Source: an uncultured Lachnospiraceae bacterium (lineage in GTDB: Bacteria > Bacillota > Clostridia > Lachnospirales > Lachnospiraceae). From it: 7,445 bases of DNA. The translations under genes and the position numbers were made by a program. The notes beneath the pieces are model-generated. The model made no database searches. It had not been told where the DNA came from and saw only the letters and a list, made by a program, of their open reading frames with translations. The stretch is taken from contig CAPNGW010000015.1 of the NCBI GenBank assembly GCA_948665105.1, positions 1 to 7,445 on the forward strand. Direction: 5' to 3'. Of the stretch, positions 1-6,236 are shown piece after piece; positions within the stretch are counted from its first letter, which is position 1; each line of letters begins with the position of its first letter.

Positions 1-9
1 GGAGTAAAC

Positions 10-33
10 TCCACCGTATAAGGGAACGGTGGA
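10..33. repeat. 8-bp inverted repeat at left edge (hairpin or operator)
   Basis: TCCACCGT (10-17) is the exact reverse complement of ACGGTGGA (26-33), with an 8-nt loop. It is followed on the + strand by a broken A/T tract (34-50), so it could be a weak terminator of a gene left of the window or a DNA operator. A competing mini-hairpin GGAG/CTCC (1-4/9-12) shares the left arm. No role can be assigned. Confidence 0.4.
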
Positions 34-79
34 ATTTAAAATTTCATTTTAGAGCTTTATGCGTTTTATGTAGAATTGG

Positions 80-108
80 TTGAAATTTGCCCGGAATCAT
101 GCTATAGT
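80..108 (+). promoter_or_regulatory. Sigma-A extended -10 promoter of the rpn gene
   Basis: TTGAAA (80-85) and TATAGT (103-108) each match the housekeeping consensus at five of six bases and are separated by exactly 17 nt. The -10 is preceded by TG-C (100-102), an extended -10. Transcription would begin near 115, giving a leader of about 175 nt before the ATG at 291. No other equally good promoter is seen before this gene. Confidence 0.65.
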
Positions 109-178
109 TGTCATACTTGACAGCTTCTTATCTGTCACAGGCACTCCTTATGCTTGTACATTTTCGTACAGCATGATT
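95..178. repeat. 9-bp perfect inverted repeat overlapping the promoter, enclosing leader hairpins
   Basis: AATCATGCT (95-103) is the exact reverse complement of AGCATGATT (170-178). The left arm covers the extended -10 of the promoter, so most of it is not in the transcript; it would act, if at all, as DNA (paired operator half-sites). Within the transcript, TGACAG/CTGTCA (118-123/132-137) forms a 6-bp hairpin, and 150-159 pairs with 166-174 as nine base pairs with one bulged T. The right arm is thus shared by two structures. Confidence 0.45.
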
Positions 179-202
179 GTGAGTCCGCCGTTTATGGCAT
201 TC

Positions 203-269
203 TACTTGGTCTAACATCGTTGGCACTTCGCCGGACATTCCAAGTATATCGTTTTTGTTTTTTCTATTT
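203..269 (+). terminator. Attenuator-like hairpin with U-rich tail in the rpn leader
   Basis: TACTTGG (203-209) pairs perfectly with CCAAGTA (240-246). An inner stem around GGC-ACTTC-GCC (222-232, extendable with G-U pairs to 220-234) lies between them. The stem is followed, after TATCG, by two T-runs (252-256 and 258-263) and more T to 269. As it lies between the promoter and the start codon, it could stop transcription early and limit expression. The U-tract begins about five bases after the stem, which is not ideal for an intrinsic terminator. Confidence 0.35.
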
Positions 270-290
270 TTCAAAAGAAAGGGGTTCTTT

Positions 291-1379
291 ATGGTAAAAC
301 ACAATCAAACATCTTCTGATGCCCTTCCGGCATCCAATCACGCGCCGGTCTATACCTTATCTGACATTCTGGGTGCACCCTGTACGAAAGAGGAGGCTTT
401 AACACTTTTAAAAGCTGACTCCGGCAGCTACCAGCAGTATCTGGAATTCAGAGACACACACCAGCAAAAGCTTCTTGCGCTCCTTATGGGCAAACATAGC
501 CTGGCTGTTACCTATGACAGCTTCTTCAAAAAAATCATGAGCCCCCGTGAAAAGCCGGAGCGTCTGGAAAGCTTCCTTGCCGCTCTTCTGAATCAAAAGG
601 TAAAAATCAAAACCGTGCTTCCCAATGACGGGACAAAGCTCACAGAATCCGGATCCATGGTTATCATGGATTTGCTGGTGGAGCTTGCGGACGGTTCCAT
701 CATCAATGTGGAAATTCAGAAAATCGGCTACTATTTTTCCGGGGAACGGAGCTCCTGCTATGAATCCGATTTGATTATGCGGCAGTATAACCGAATCAAA
801 TCGGATCGGGGAAAGCATTTTTCTTTTAGGGATTTGAAGCCCGTCTGCATGATTGTCATTATGGAACACAGCCCGGAGACTTTCAAGAAAGCTTCTCCAA
901 GCTATATTCACCGCCAGCAGATTACATATGACAGCGGCGCAGAAGTCGCTTCCTTGTTCAAAACCATTTATATATCTCTTGACACTTTCCATTCTGTGAT
1001 TCACAATATAAGTAACCAGTTAGATGCATGGCTGACCTTTCTCAGTTCAGATGCCCCAGAGGAGATTGTCCAGCTTGTCAACATTTACCCGGAATTTCTT
1101 TCCTGTTATCAGGATATTGTGAAGTTCCGAACCAATCCGAAGGAGTTGATTACTATGTATTCAGAAGCCTTACACATTTTGGACCGAAATACCGCTCAGT
1201 TGATGGTGGAGGATATGCAGGAAACTATACAGCAGCAGGGCGCAACCATTCAGCACCAGGGCGCAACCATTCAGCACCAGGGCGCAACCATTCAGAAGTT
1301 AAAAGATACCTCTGCACAGAAAGACGCTCAAATTGCTGCCCTGGAAGCAGAACTTGAAAAGTTAAAAAAGCAAAAATAA
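291..1379 (+). CDS. Rpn family recombination-promoting nuclease / PD-(D/E)XK nuclease family transposase (RpnL-like, full length)
   Basis: Predicted Mg-dependent DNA endonuclease of the Rpn / PDDEXK_2 family. Members are related to transposase nucleases; E. coli homologues act as toxins that protect against phages. From the ATG at 291 it has 362 residues. The family opening D-x3-F-K is at about residues 76-80 (YDSFFKK), and the nuclease core is Asp127 in VIMDLLVEL followed by Glu141-x-Gln143 in VEIQK, the (D/E)-x-Q form usual here. A middle alpha-helical region is followed by a C-terminal coiled coil (about 314-362) with three heptad repeats. ATG 291 is preferred over TTG 255 because AGAAAGGGG ends six bases upstream. 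It is monocistronic, convergent with the glycan operon, and GC-richer than it. No inverted repeats typical of an IS flank it, so it is probably a resident defence or recombination gene rather than a complete transposon. Family call is confident; biochemical role is inferred. Confidence 0.88.
   Translation: MVKHNQTSSDALPASNHAPVYTLSDILGAPCTKEEALTLLKADSGSYQQYLEFRDTHQQKLLALLMGKHSLAVTYDSFFKKIMSPREKPERLESFLAALLNQKVKIKTVLPNDGTKLTESGSMVIMDLLVELADGSIINVEIQKIGYYFSGERSSCYESDLIMRQYNRIKSDRGKHFSFRDLKPVCMIVIMEHSPETFKKASPSYIHRQQITYDSGAEVASLFKTIYISLDTFHSVIHNISNQLDAWLTFLSSDAPEEIVQLVNIYPEFLSCYQDIVKFRTNPKELITMYSEALHILDRNTAQLMVEDMQETIQQQGATIQHQGATIQHQGATIQKLKDTSAQKDAQIAALEAELEKLKKQK
1140..1157 (+). promoter_or_regulatory. 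Internal ribosome binding site and start codon inside rpn
   Basis: AAGGAG (1140-1145) lies nine bases before ATG (1155-1157), which is in the rpn reading frame (Met289). It is at least as good a site as the one for the full-length protein. It would permit separate translation of the C-terminal tail. Confidence 0.6.
1155..1379 (+). CDS. Candidate intragenic small protein: separately translated Rpn C-terminal domain (RpnS-like antitoxin)
   Basis: In-frame product of 74 residues starting at Met289 of the Rpn gene and sharing its stop codon. It contains no nuclease residues. It begins with a short helical stretch (MYSEALHILD), continues through three tandem heptads of the type Q-Q/H-Q-G-A-T-I, and ends in a charged coiled coil rich in Ala, Leu, Lys and Glu. 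In E. coli, the separately translated C-terminal domains of Rpn proteins (RpnS) dimerise through a repeat-containing helix and block the toxic full-length RpnL. The same three elements (internal Shine-Dalgarno, start codon, repeat helix) are seen here, so an antitoxin role is inferred. Alternatively the ribosome site is coincidental and only the full-length protein exists. Confidence 0.5.
   Translation: MYSEALHILDRNTAQLMVEDMQETIQQQGATIQHQGATIQHQGATIQKLKDTSAQKDAQIAALEAELEKLKKQK
1230..1292 (+). repeat. Three 21-bp tandem repeats encoding heptads in the Rpn tail
   Basis: The units are 1230-1250, 1251-1271 and 1272-1292. Each reads CAG-CAx-CAG-GGC-GCA-ACC-ATT; units two and three are identical and the first differs by one base (CAG for CAC, Gln for His). 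A partial copy (CAG) follows. Each unit adds exactly seven residues, and the repeated Ile falls in phase with Ile and Leu of the downstream coil, so gain or loss of units changes coil length without breaking frame or register. Near-identity at DNA level suggests recent expansion or an actively length-variable tract. Confidence 0.9.
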
Positions 1380-1409
1380 TCTGGGCTTCCACCCTTTGTT
1401 GACCTGATA

Positions 1410-1436
1410 GCAGGCAGCTTAGAAAGTGCTGCCTGC
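1410..1436 (+). terminator. Probable terminator hairpin after rpn
   Basis: GCAGGCAGC (1410-1418) and GCTGCCTGC (1428-1436) form a perfect 9-bp GC-rich stem with a 9-nt loop, 30 bases past the rpn stop codon. Only a short GATTTC follows instead of a real T-run, so termination efficiency is uncertain. Confidence 0.5.
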
Positions 1437-1629
1437 GATTTCCCACACATACGCCGACCTAGCAGTTCTTATTCTTGGAATCATAGGATATATAAATTTT
1501 CTTCTTGTAATCCCTGACTGCGTTCCATTTATTCAGGGATTCCACACTTTAGTCATCGGTAATGGCTCCACTCACTACGAATTCTCTGTTCCATACTTCC
1601 ATTCCTCAATATATTTATCTTTCTAACAT
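1437..1629. other. Convergent intergenic spacer with a 9-bp inverted repeat
   Basis: No supported gene is seen between the rpn hairpin and the stop of the GT4 gene. AATCCCTGA (1509-1517) and TCAGGGATT (1533-1541) form a perfect 9-bp stem with a 15-nt loop. No T-run follows on either strand, so it is not a clear terminator for the minus-strand operon, whose transcript end is otherwise unmarked. On the minus strand, 35 bases past the GT4 stop, GAGG precedes by nine bases an ATG (1594) opening a 13-codon frame (MEQRIRSEWSHYR) that stops at 1553. This may be the start of a lost downstream gene or chance. Confidence 0.4.
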
Positions 1630-2682
1630 TTATTCTATGTATCCTTCTATTACTTTTTTTAGTTGCTTAAAATAATACTTTTGTGATGCGTGCTTTTTAT
1701 ATAAATATCTGGACACCTTTCCTCTTATCTTATTTAACCAATATGTTTTCACATATTTTTTCATTCCTACCACTAAATGTTCCACGTTCCCTGTCTGAAA
1801 AATAAAGCCATTTATAAATTTCACCAAATATTGAGCTCCCACATTTTGCGAAACAATCAATACTTTTCCCATCATGGCCGCCTCCAGCGCAACTAAAGAA
1901 CAAGACTCATCACGAGATGCAACTATAACAACATCTACCTCTTCATAAAATTGTATTAATTTATCCCTATTCTGTATCTCACCATGATAAAATATGGCAT
2001 CTTTCTCTTTGATTTTTGTCATCAAAGGCTCCCAGTATGAACGTTGCCACTCTAGTGTACGCCCAACAATGTGAAGTTCACAGTTATCAAATTGATTCTT
2101 TAACCTAATAAATGCTTTTATGCATACATCTACCCCTTTTCGTTCTTCTATTGTTCCTATTATAGCGAACTTCACCCGAGCCCCCTTTCTTTCTTTTCTC
2201 TTGGAATATCTGTCAGGAACATAATTATATAAAATTTGAGGTTTAACACCTATTTGATGTTCAATCTCTCTTTGTGCATATTTACTGACACAATATACTT
2301 CTTTTACCTTCTTGATATCTTCTATCCTAGTTTGAAAAATTTGCTGGAATTCCATAATACTCTTAGCTTCTCTTATGATTAGTAATGTAGGAATATATTT
2401 TTGTATAATCACTGCTTGCGCTGCAAGCATCGACGTATTTGCGATACATAATCTATAATTTTTAATCCATATAGCAAATGATGATGTTTTAAATTCCTCC
2501 TTTTCAAGATAGACAACCTCTACTCCTTTTCCATAAAATTCCACTTCTTTTTCTCCCTTAGAAAAAGAAACAACTGTAACAAAATATCCCATTTTAATCA
2601 ATATATCTACCATATTTAATACGCTTTCAGGTGCGCCGGTATAAGATAATTCCGGGGTCAATACTATGATTTGTCCTTTCAC
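1630..2682 (-). CDS. Glycosyltransferase family 4 (GT-B fold), last gene of the glycan operon
   Basis: Predicted cytoplasmic retaining glycosyltransferase that adds a sugar from a nucleotide donor to the growing surface glycan. With a GTG start at 2682 it has 350 residues, a usual size for GT4. The N-terminal Rossmann half begins at once (KGQIIVLTPELSYTGAP), the linker has YNYVPD (about 152-157), and the C-terminal half has GTIEERKGVD with Arg181/Lys182 for the donor phosphates. The E-x7-E motif is at Glu259 and Glu267 (DESCSLVALEA). There is no membrane segment. The start is uncertain: the frame is open to a GTG at 2751 overlapping the preceding gene, but that would add 23 residues unlike the family, and the best ribosome site nearby leads to an ATG (2699) in another frame. 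GGAAAG nine bases before GTG 2682 supports the chosen start. Acceptor and sugar cannot be told from sequence. Confidence 0.85.
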   Translation of the reverse strand: MKGQIIVLTPELSYTGAPESVLNMVDILIKMGYFVTVVSFSKGEKEVEFYGKGVEVVYLEKEEFKTSSFAIWIKNYRLCIANTSMLAAQAVIIQKYIPTLLIIREAKSIMEFQQIFQTRIEDIKKVKEVYCVSKYAQREIEHQIGVKPQILYNYVPDRYSKRKERKGARVKFAIIGTIEERKGVDVCIKAFIRLKNQFDNCELHIVGRTLEWQRSYWEPLMTKIKEKDAIFYHGEIQNRDKLIQFYEEVDVVIVASRDESCSLVALEAAMMGKVLIVSQNVGAQYLVKFINGFIFQTGNVEHLVVGMKKYVKTYWLNKIRGKVSRYLYKKHASQKYYFKQLKKVIEGYIE

Positions 2683-2712
2683 AATTTTCTGCTTTCCATT
2701 GTCCTTCCTCTT
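2679..2712 (-). promoter_or_regulatory. Strong ribosome site plus 6-codon mini-ORF coupled to the GT4 start
   Basis: AAGAGGAAGG (2712-2703) lies just before ATG (2699), which opens MESRKL and stops at TGA (2681-2679). The stop overlaps the GTG of the GT4 gene by four bases (GTGA), the usual geometry of translational coupling. One extra A in the AAAA run (2688-2685) would instead join this ATG in frame to the GT4 coding region (MESRKIVKGQ). It is therefore either a reinitiation leader or a one-base deletion that removed the original start. Confidence 0.5.
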
Positions 2713-2725
2713 AATAAAAAAACTA

Positions 2726-5014
2726 TTATGGTGTCCAACCACACAATTCACGCACTTTTCTTGGTATAAAAGTGATAAAACGTCCTACTTTATAGGTTAT
2801 AGAATTTCTAATACTATATAATTGAAAATTCAGATCTGCAATAATCCGTTCATTCTCATTACGAATACCCCTTATCTTCAGTAGTTCATCTTTATGACTT
2901 TTATCTATTTTAGATATTCTATTTTCTTCTCTCTTATATTCCCTTTCCAAAAAATCAAATATTTGATACCACGGATTTTCTATATCTTGTTTTCCATCTT
3001 TGTGATTATTCACTAATTCAGCTATCTCCATGAATTTATTCAAAACATCTCGATTCCCTTTTCTTATTTCTGAGAAAATAATAGTATTATATTCCTCATT
3101 AATTTTATTAGCTATGCTCTTACACAATAATTCCAATTTTACTTCTTGAGCCATAAGTAAAATATCTTTACACCCATTCAGAACATTCATACATTTTTCT
3201 GAATCCCATATCACTTGTTTATGCTGTTTACGATAAATATAAACAGGCCTTTCAAATGCATAAAATTTTTCAGCTTTTATCATTGCTTTCACAAAAAATG
3301 GTGGGTCTTGAAACCTGCGATAGGTTGGGAAAAAAATCTTGTTTTTAATCAAGAATTCACGCTTATATATATATCTTGTATAGCCATATGCCAACTGATA
3401 TTCTTTATAATCCCATTCTCGTTCTTCTTGAAACAAATAATATTCCGGTCCTTCTATTATTTCTCCTCCCGCATAAGCCATGCAACTTCCACCACAGATT
3501 TTGCACTCTGTTTCTTGTGTTTTATTATACAAATACTCTAAAGTATACTCATCAGGATAAAAATCGTCCCCGTCCATAAACACAATATATTCTCCGCTAG
3601 CATTTTTAAGCGCAAAGTTTCGCGCAATTCCTGAACCTTGATTTTCTTGTGTATAGATTAAAAATCTATCATCAAATTGTGCTGTATGAATAATTTTCTC
3701 ATATGTTGAATCTGTTGAACCATCATCAACACAAATAATCTCTATATTCCCTAAACTCTGATTTCTAATACTTTCCAAAGTTTCATCTATGAATTCTTCT
3801 GCATTAAATACTGGAACAATAACAGAAATTTTAGGCTTTTGAAGCATAACTCTTTGTTCATGAACTTCATTTATTTCGTTTCTTTTTAATCGGCCCTCTG
3901 ATATTTTCAAAAGTTTCAATTCTTTTTCTGTTGCTTTAAGTCGTGACATACATTCAAAATATTTGTACTGAGTTTTTTGCAGAAGTTCATTTTTCCATTC
4001 ACTAAATCGCCCGCCAGCATTTACACAATCATCTACAAAAAAGGATACTGGATTACTCATAATCTGATTTAATTTTCTAAATGTTCTGGGCCCATAATAA
4101 TCAATATTTATCAATCCTTCCTCTGCATATTTGTTATATCTTTTGCTAAAATAAAGCACAAACTCTAACTTATGTTCTATATTCGACCTATTATATACTG
4201 AAAAATATCCGATGCACTGCAAAGAAATAAATTTTTCTATGAATAATTCGTATAATTCTTCATTATGAACTAGCCAATCGTAAATCAAGTCAAATTCTTT
4301 TGCTATAACAAATGCTTTATCTGTTTGTTGAACCGAAGAATTAGGATTATCTCTTCTACATCTATAATAATACTTATTCACGAATTGTAAGCGTTCCGCT
4401 AATAAATAGGTTTTAATCCAAAAGCCATTATCTTGAAATGCAGCACCTGGAGTTTCATTATACTTAATATCATTTTCATTCAAAAATTTTCTTCGATACA
4501 ACCCCGTTACCGTATTCATATTCAAATTAAAAACAAACAATTCATCCCTGGGACATATCACTCTCCCATAATAACTTTCATCATTTGTAATAGGAACAAG
4601 TTCAAATTCTTTTGTTACACCTTCTCCATAAAATCGACTAAAATTTGACTTTATTATATCCAGTTGATTATCTTTAGCAATTGTATACAATTCTTGGCAC
4701 ATATTAGGTTCAATATAGTCATCCGATTCAACTATCCCTACATACTCGCCTCTCGCTTTTGAAATCCCGAGATTCATTGTATTTCCATATCCAGTATTTT
4801 GTTTATGAAAAACCTGCACTCTACTGTCCTGTGCTGCCATTTTGTCTAAAATCATTCCTGTATTGTCATTTGAACCATCATCCATACATATGATTTCTAT
4901 TTCACTCAATGTTTGTCCCAGTATACTTTTCAAACAATTCTCTACATAATTTTCTCCATTATAAACAGGAAGAATTATGGATACTTTAGGTTGATTCTTT
5001 TTATTGTTTCTCAT
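2726..5014 (-). CDS. Bimodular glycosyltransferase with two GT2 (GT-A) domains
   Basis: A 762-residue cytoplasmic protein with two family 2 inverting transferase domains in tandem. Domain 1 (about 9-230) has VSIILPVYN, MDDGSND (44-50), the metal-binding ESDD (96-99) and FQDNGF (193-198). Domain 2 (about 395-600) has ISVIVPVFN, VDDGSTD (429-435), DGDD (481-484) and FQDPPF (568-573). Both keep the Asp of the QD motif, so both could be active. A charged helical linker (about 340-393) and a C-terminal coiled coil (about 690-730) flank domain 2. The end (YSIRNSITYKVGRFITFIPR) is an amphipathic tail often seen on surface-glycan transferases. The ATG directly abuts the glf stop codon (TAAATG), with GAGGAG nine bases upstream inside glf, so translation is coupled. 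Next to glf, one or both domains may transfer galactofuranose, perhaps as an alternating polymerase; this is inference. There are no transmembrane segments, so it is not a processive synthase. Confidence 0.88.
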   Translation of the reverse strand: MRNNKKNQPKVSIILPVYNGENYVENCLKSILGQTLSEIEIICMDDGSNDNTGMILDKMAAQDSRVQVFHKQNTGYGNTMNLGISKARGEYVGIVESDDYIEPNMCQELYTIAKDNQLDIIKSNFSRFYGEGVTKEFELVPITNDESYYGRVICPRDELFVFNLNMNTVTGLYRRKFLNENDIKYNETPGAAFQDNGFWIKTYLLAERLQFVNKYYYRCRRDNPNSSVQQTDKAFVIAKEFDLIYDWLVHNEELYELFIEKFISLQCIGYFSVYNRSNIEHKLEFVLYFSKRYNKYAEEGLINIDYYGPRTFRKLNQIMSNPVSFFVDDCVNAGGRFSEWKNELLQKTQYKYFECMSRLKATEKELKLLKISEGRLKRNEINEVHEQRVMLQKPKISVIVPVFNAEEFIDETLESIRNQSLGNIEIICVDDGSTDSTYEKIIHTAQFDDRFLIYTQENQGSGIARNFALKNASGEYIVFMDGDDFYPDEYTLEYLYNKTQETECKICGGSCMAYAGGEIIEGPEYYLFQEEREWDYKEYQLAYGYTRYIYKREFLIKNKIFFPTYRRFQDPPFFVKAMIKAEKFYAFERPVYIYRKQHKQVIWDSEKCMNVLNGCKDILLMAQEVKLELLCKSIANKINEEYNTIIFSEIRKGNRDVLNKFMEIAELVNNHKDGKQDIENPWYQIFDFLEREYKREENRISKIDKSHKDELLKIRGIRNENERIIADLNFQLYSIRNSITYKVGRFITFIPRKVRELCGWTP

Positions 5015-5029
5015 TTAAAAATTCTCCTC
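5015..5029 (-). promoter_or_regulatory. Ribosome site of the GT2 gene embedded in the glf 3' end
   Basis: GAGGAG (5029-5024) is formed by the last Glu-Glu codons of glf and lies nine bases before ATG 5014. The glf TAA (5017-5015) directly precedes that ATG without overlap. Terminating ribosomes would be placed on the next start. Confidence 0.75.
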
Positions 5030-6175
5030 AATAATTTTCTCTGCATATTTCATCGCTTCTGTTATCACTGAATTCATATCATAATATTTATATTCAGCCA
5101 GTCTTCCACATAAATATAATTTTGCAAATTTTTCAAAATATTTCTTGTAAATTGCATATCGTAAATAACTCTCTTTATTCACAATCGGATAAAATGGAGT
5201 ATTCTTTTCCGGATTATATGTACAAGGATATTCCTTTAAAATTGTCGTTGTATTATCAATTCTTTGCCCTGTCAAATATTTAAACTCTGTAATTCTTGTG
5301 AATTTTTCGCTGTTTGGATAATTTACGACAGGCTTAGTTTGAAAATAATTCATTTTATAATTTTCATACTTTAAATCCAATGAACGATATGGAAGCACAC
5401 CATATTTATAATCCAACAGTTCATCTAATGCCCCTGTCATAACTATAGGGCCATCAAATTTTTTTCCATTTACATAAACTTGTCTTTTTTCTTCATTGAA
5501 ATTTAAAATAGTTTTTGCATTCACATTACAAAACACTTGAATCTGATGATGGTCTAACATGTTGTCAAAAATCTTCTTAAATCCTTCTTTTGGCATATAT
5601 TGATACTTTGTTGAGAAATGGTTTCTTTCGTACCCCATAACGACTGGAATCCTGTTAATCACAGATGTATCAATTTCATCAATTGGAATTCCCCATTGCT
5701 TTGCCGTATAATGAACAAAAACTTTTTCATACACATATTCTCCAAAAGAACGAATCATATCATCTTGAGACTCAAGTAATTGTCCTATAGAAACCCTCTG
5801 ATTAACTTCATATTTTTCCATTAATATTTTTTTTATTTTTGTAGCTTCTTTTAATGCAAACAGAGTATCAATTCCAGCAAAATTAAATGGTATCGGAACG
5901 ATTTCTCCATCTATTTCACCCACAACCTCATGTTTAAAATATCTATACTCTGTAAAACGTCCAACAAAATCAAACACTTCTTTATTATTCGTATGAAATA
6001 TATGCGGACCATATTTTTGAATCAAAACTCCATTTTCATCTATTTCATCATACATATTTCCACCTATATGGTTTCTTTTTTCATATATAGTTACCTTTAT
6101 ATCTTGATGATGTTCTACTAATTTCCGTGCTATAACGCTTCCCGCAAAACCACTTCCTATAATTACTACTTCCAT
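5015..6175 (-). CDS. glf: UDP-galactopyranose mutase
   Basis: Flavoenzyme that interconverts UDP-galactopyranose and UDP-galactofuranose, using reduced FAD as a covalent catalyst in the cytoplasm; it supplies UDP-Galf for the neighbouring transferases. From ATG 6175 it has 386 residues, the normal length for bacterial Glf. The FAD-binding GSGFAG (7-12) and RNHIGGN (34-40) are followed by YGPHIFHT (55-62), YTAKQWG (156-162) with the uracil-stacking Trp161, Arg175 in NRIPV, YQYMPKEGF (191-199), the Arg294 region (TRITE) and the C-terminal GRLAEYKYYDM (357-367) that closes the FAD site. All hallmark segments are present, so it should be active. ATG 6175 is chosen over ATG 6190 because GGGAGG (6188-6183) overlaps the latter and lies seven bases before the former. 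It is AT-rich like the transferases and unlike the ATPase gene upstream. Confidence 0.95.
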   Translation of the reverse strand: MEVVIIGSGFAGSVIARKLVEHHQDIKVTIYEKRNHIGGNMYDEIDENGVLIQKYGPHIFHTNNKEVFDFVGRFTEYRYFKHEVVGEIDGEIVPIPFNFAGIDTLFALKEATKIKKILMEKYEVNQRVSIGQLLESQDDMIRSFGEYVYEKVFVHYTAKQWGIPIDEIDTSVINRIPVVMGYERNHFSTKYQYMPKEGFKKIFDNMLDHHQIQVFCNVNAKTILNFNEEKRQVYVNGKKFDGPIVMTGALDELLDYKYGVLPYRSLDLKYENYKMNYFQTKPVVNYPNSEKFTRITEFKYLTGQRIDNTTTILKEYPCTYNPEKNTPFYPIVNKESYLRYAIYKKYFEKFAKLYLCGRLAEYKYYDMNSVITEAMKYAEKIIEENF

Positions 6176-6177
6176 TT

Positions 6178-6236
6178 TTATTCCTCCCATACTGTATTCA
6201 AATCTCCATCATATTTGTCATACACATAACTACTTT
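6178..6236 (-). pseudogene. Remnant of the 3' end of a second wzt (ABC ATPase) gene
   Basis: Just upstream of glf the minus strand reads YDKYDGDLNTVWEE and a TAA (6180-6178), two bases before the glf ATG. This closely matches the C-terminal part of the intact ATPase (YEKYDGNLEKQ), although the DNA is more AT-rich and diverged at synonymous sites. Upstream of the Tyr, another frame reads KVVM, which would extend the match to the family pattern (V-x-x-x-Y-x-K-Y) if one base were restored. No start or body of the gene remains. Its stop and the glf ribosome site overlap as in a normal operon, so the remnant is probably what is left of glf's original neighbour after recombination. Confidence 0.6.

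Noticed and set aside
117..122. Perfect TTGACA as a second -35 box
   Set aside because: No acceptable -10 hexamer occurs 16-18 bases downstream; it is better explained as an arm of the 118-137 hairpin.
255..290. TTG start at 255 for rpn
   Set aside because: It would add a Phe/Lys-rich 12-residue stretch read from the U-rich tract and the ribosome site of the ATG at 291; no ribosome site precedes it.
408..1004. 198-residue open frame on the minus strand inside rpn
   Set aside because: It lies wholly antisense to a gene with clear nuclease motifs, has no recognisable domain and its composition follows from the other strand.
1230..1292. Tandem repeat as a CRISPR array
   Set aside because: The units are contiguous with no spacers, are in frame and belong to a coiled coil.
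1028..1357. 109-residue + strand frame overlapping the rpn 3' end
   Set aside because: Off-frame reading of rpn; its repetitive APGRNHS blocks are just the 21-bp repeat read in another frame.
291..1379. rpn as part of a complete insertion sequence
   Set aside because: No matching terminal inverted repeats or target duplications were found around it; the hairpins at 10-33 and 1410-1436 do not resemble each other.
1426..1626. 66-residue hydrophobic-looking frame in the spacer
   Set aside because: It starts with GTG inside the hairpin arm, has no ribosome site and no family resemblance; a real small membrane protein is possible but not supported.
2683..2751. GTG 2751 as the GT4 start
   Set aside because: It adds 23 residues without family resemblance, overlaps the preceding gene by 26 bases and has only a poor ribosome site; GTG 2682 puts the start at the first beta strand.
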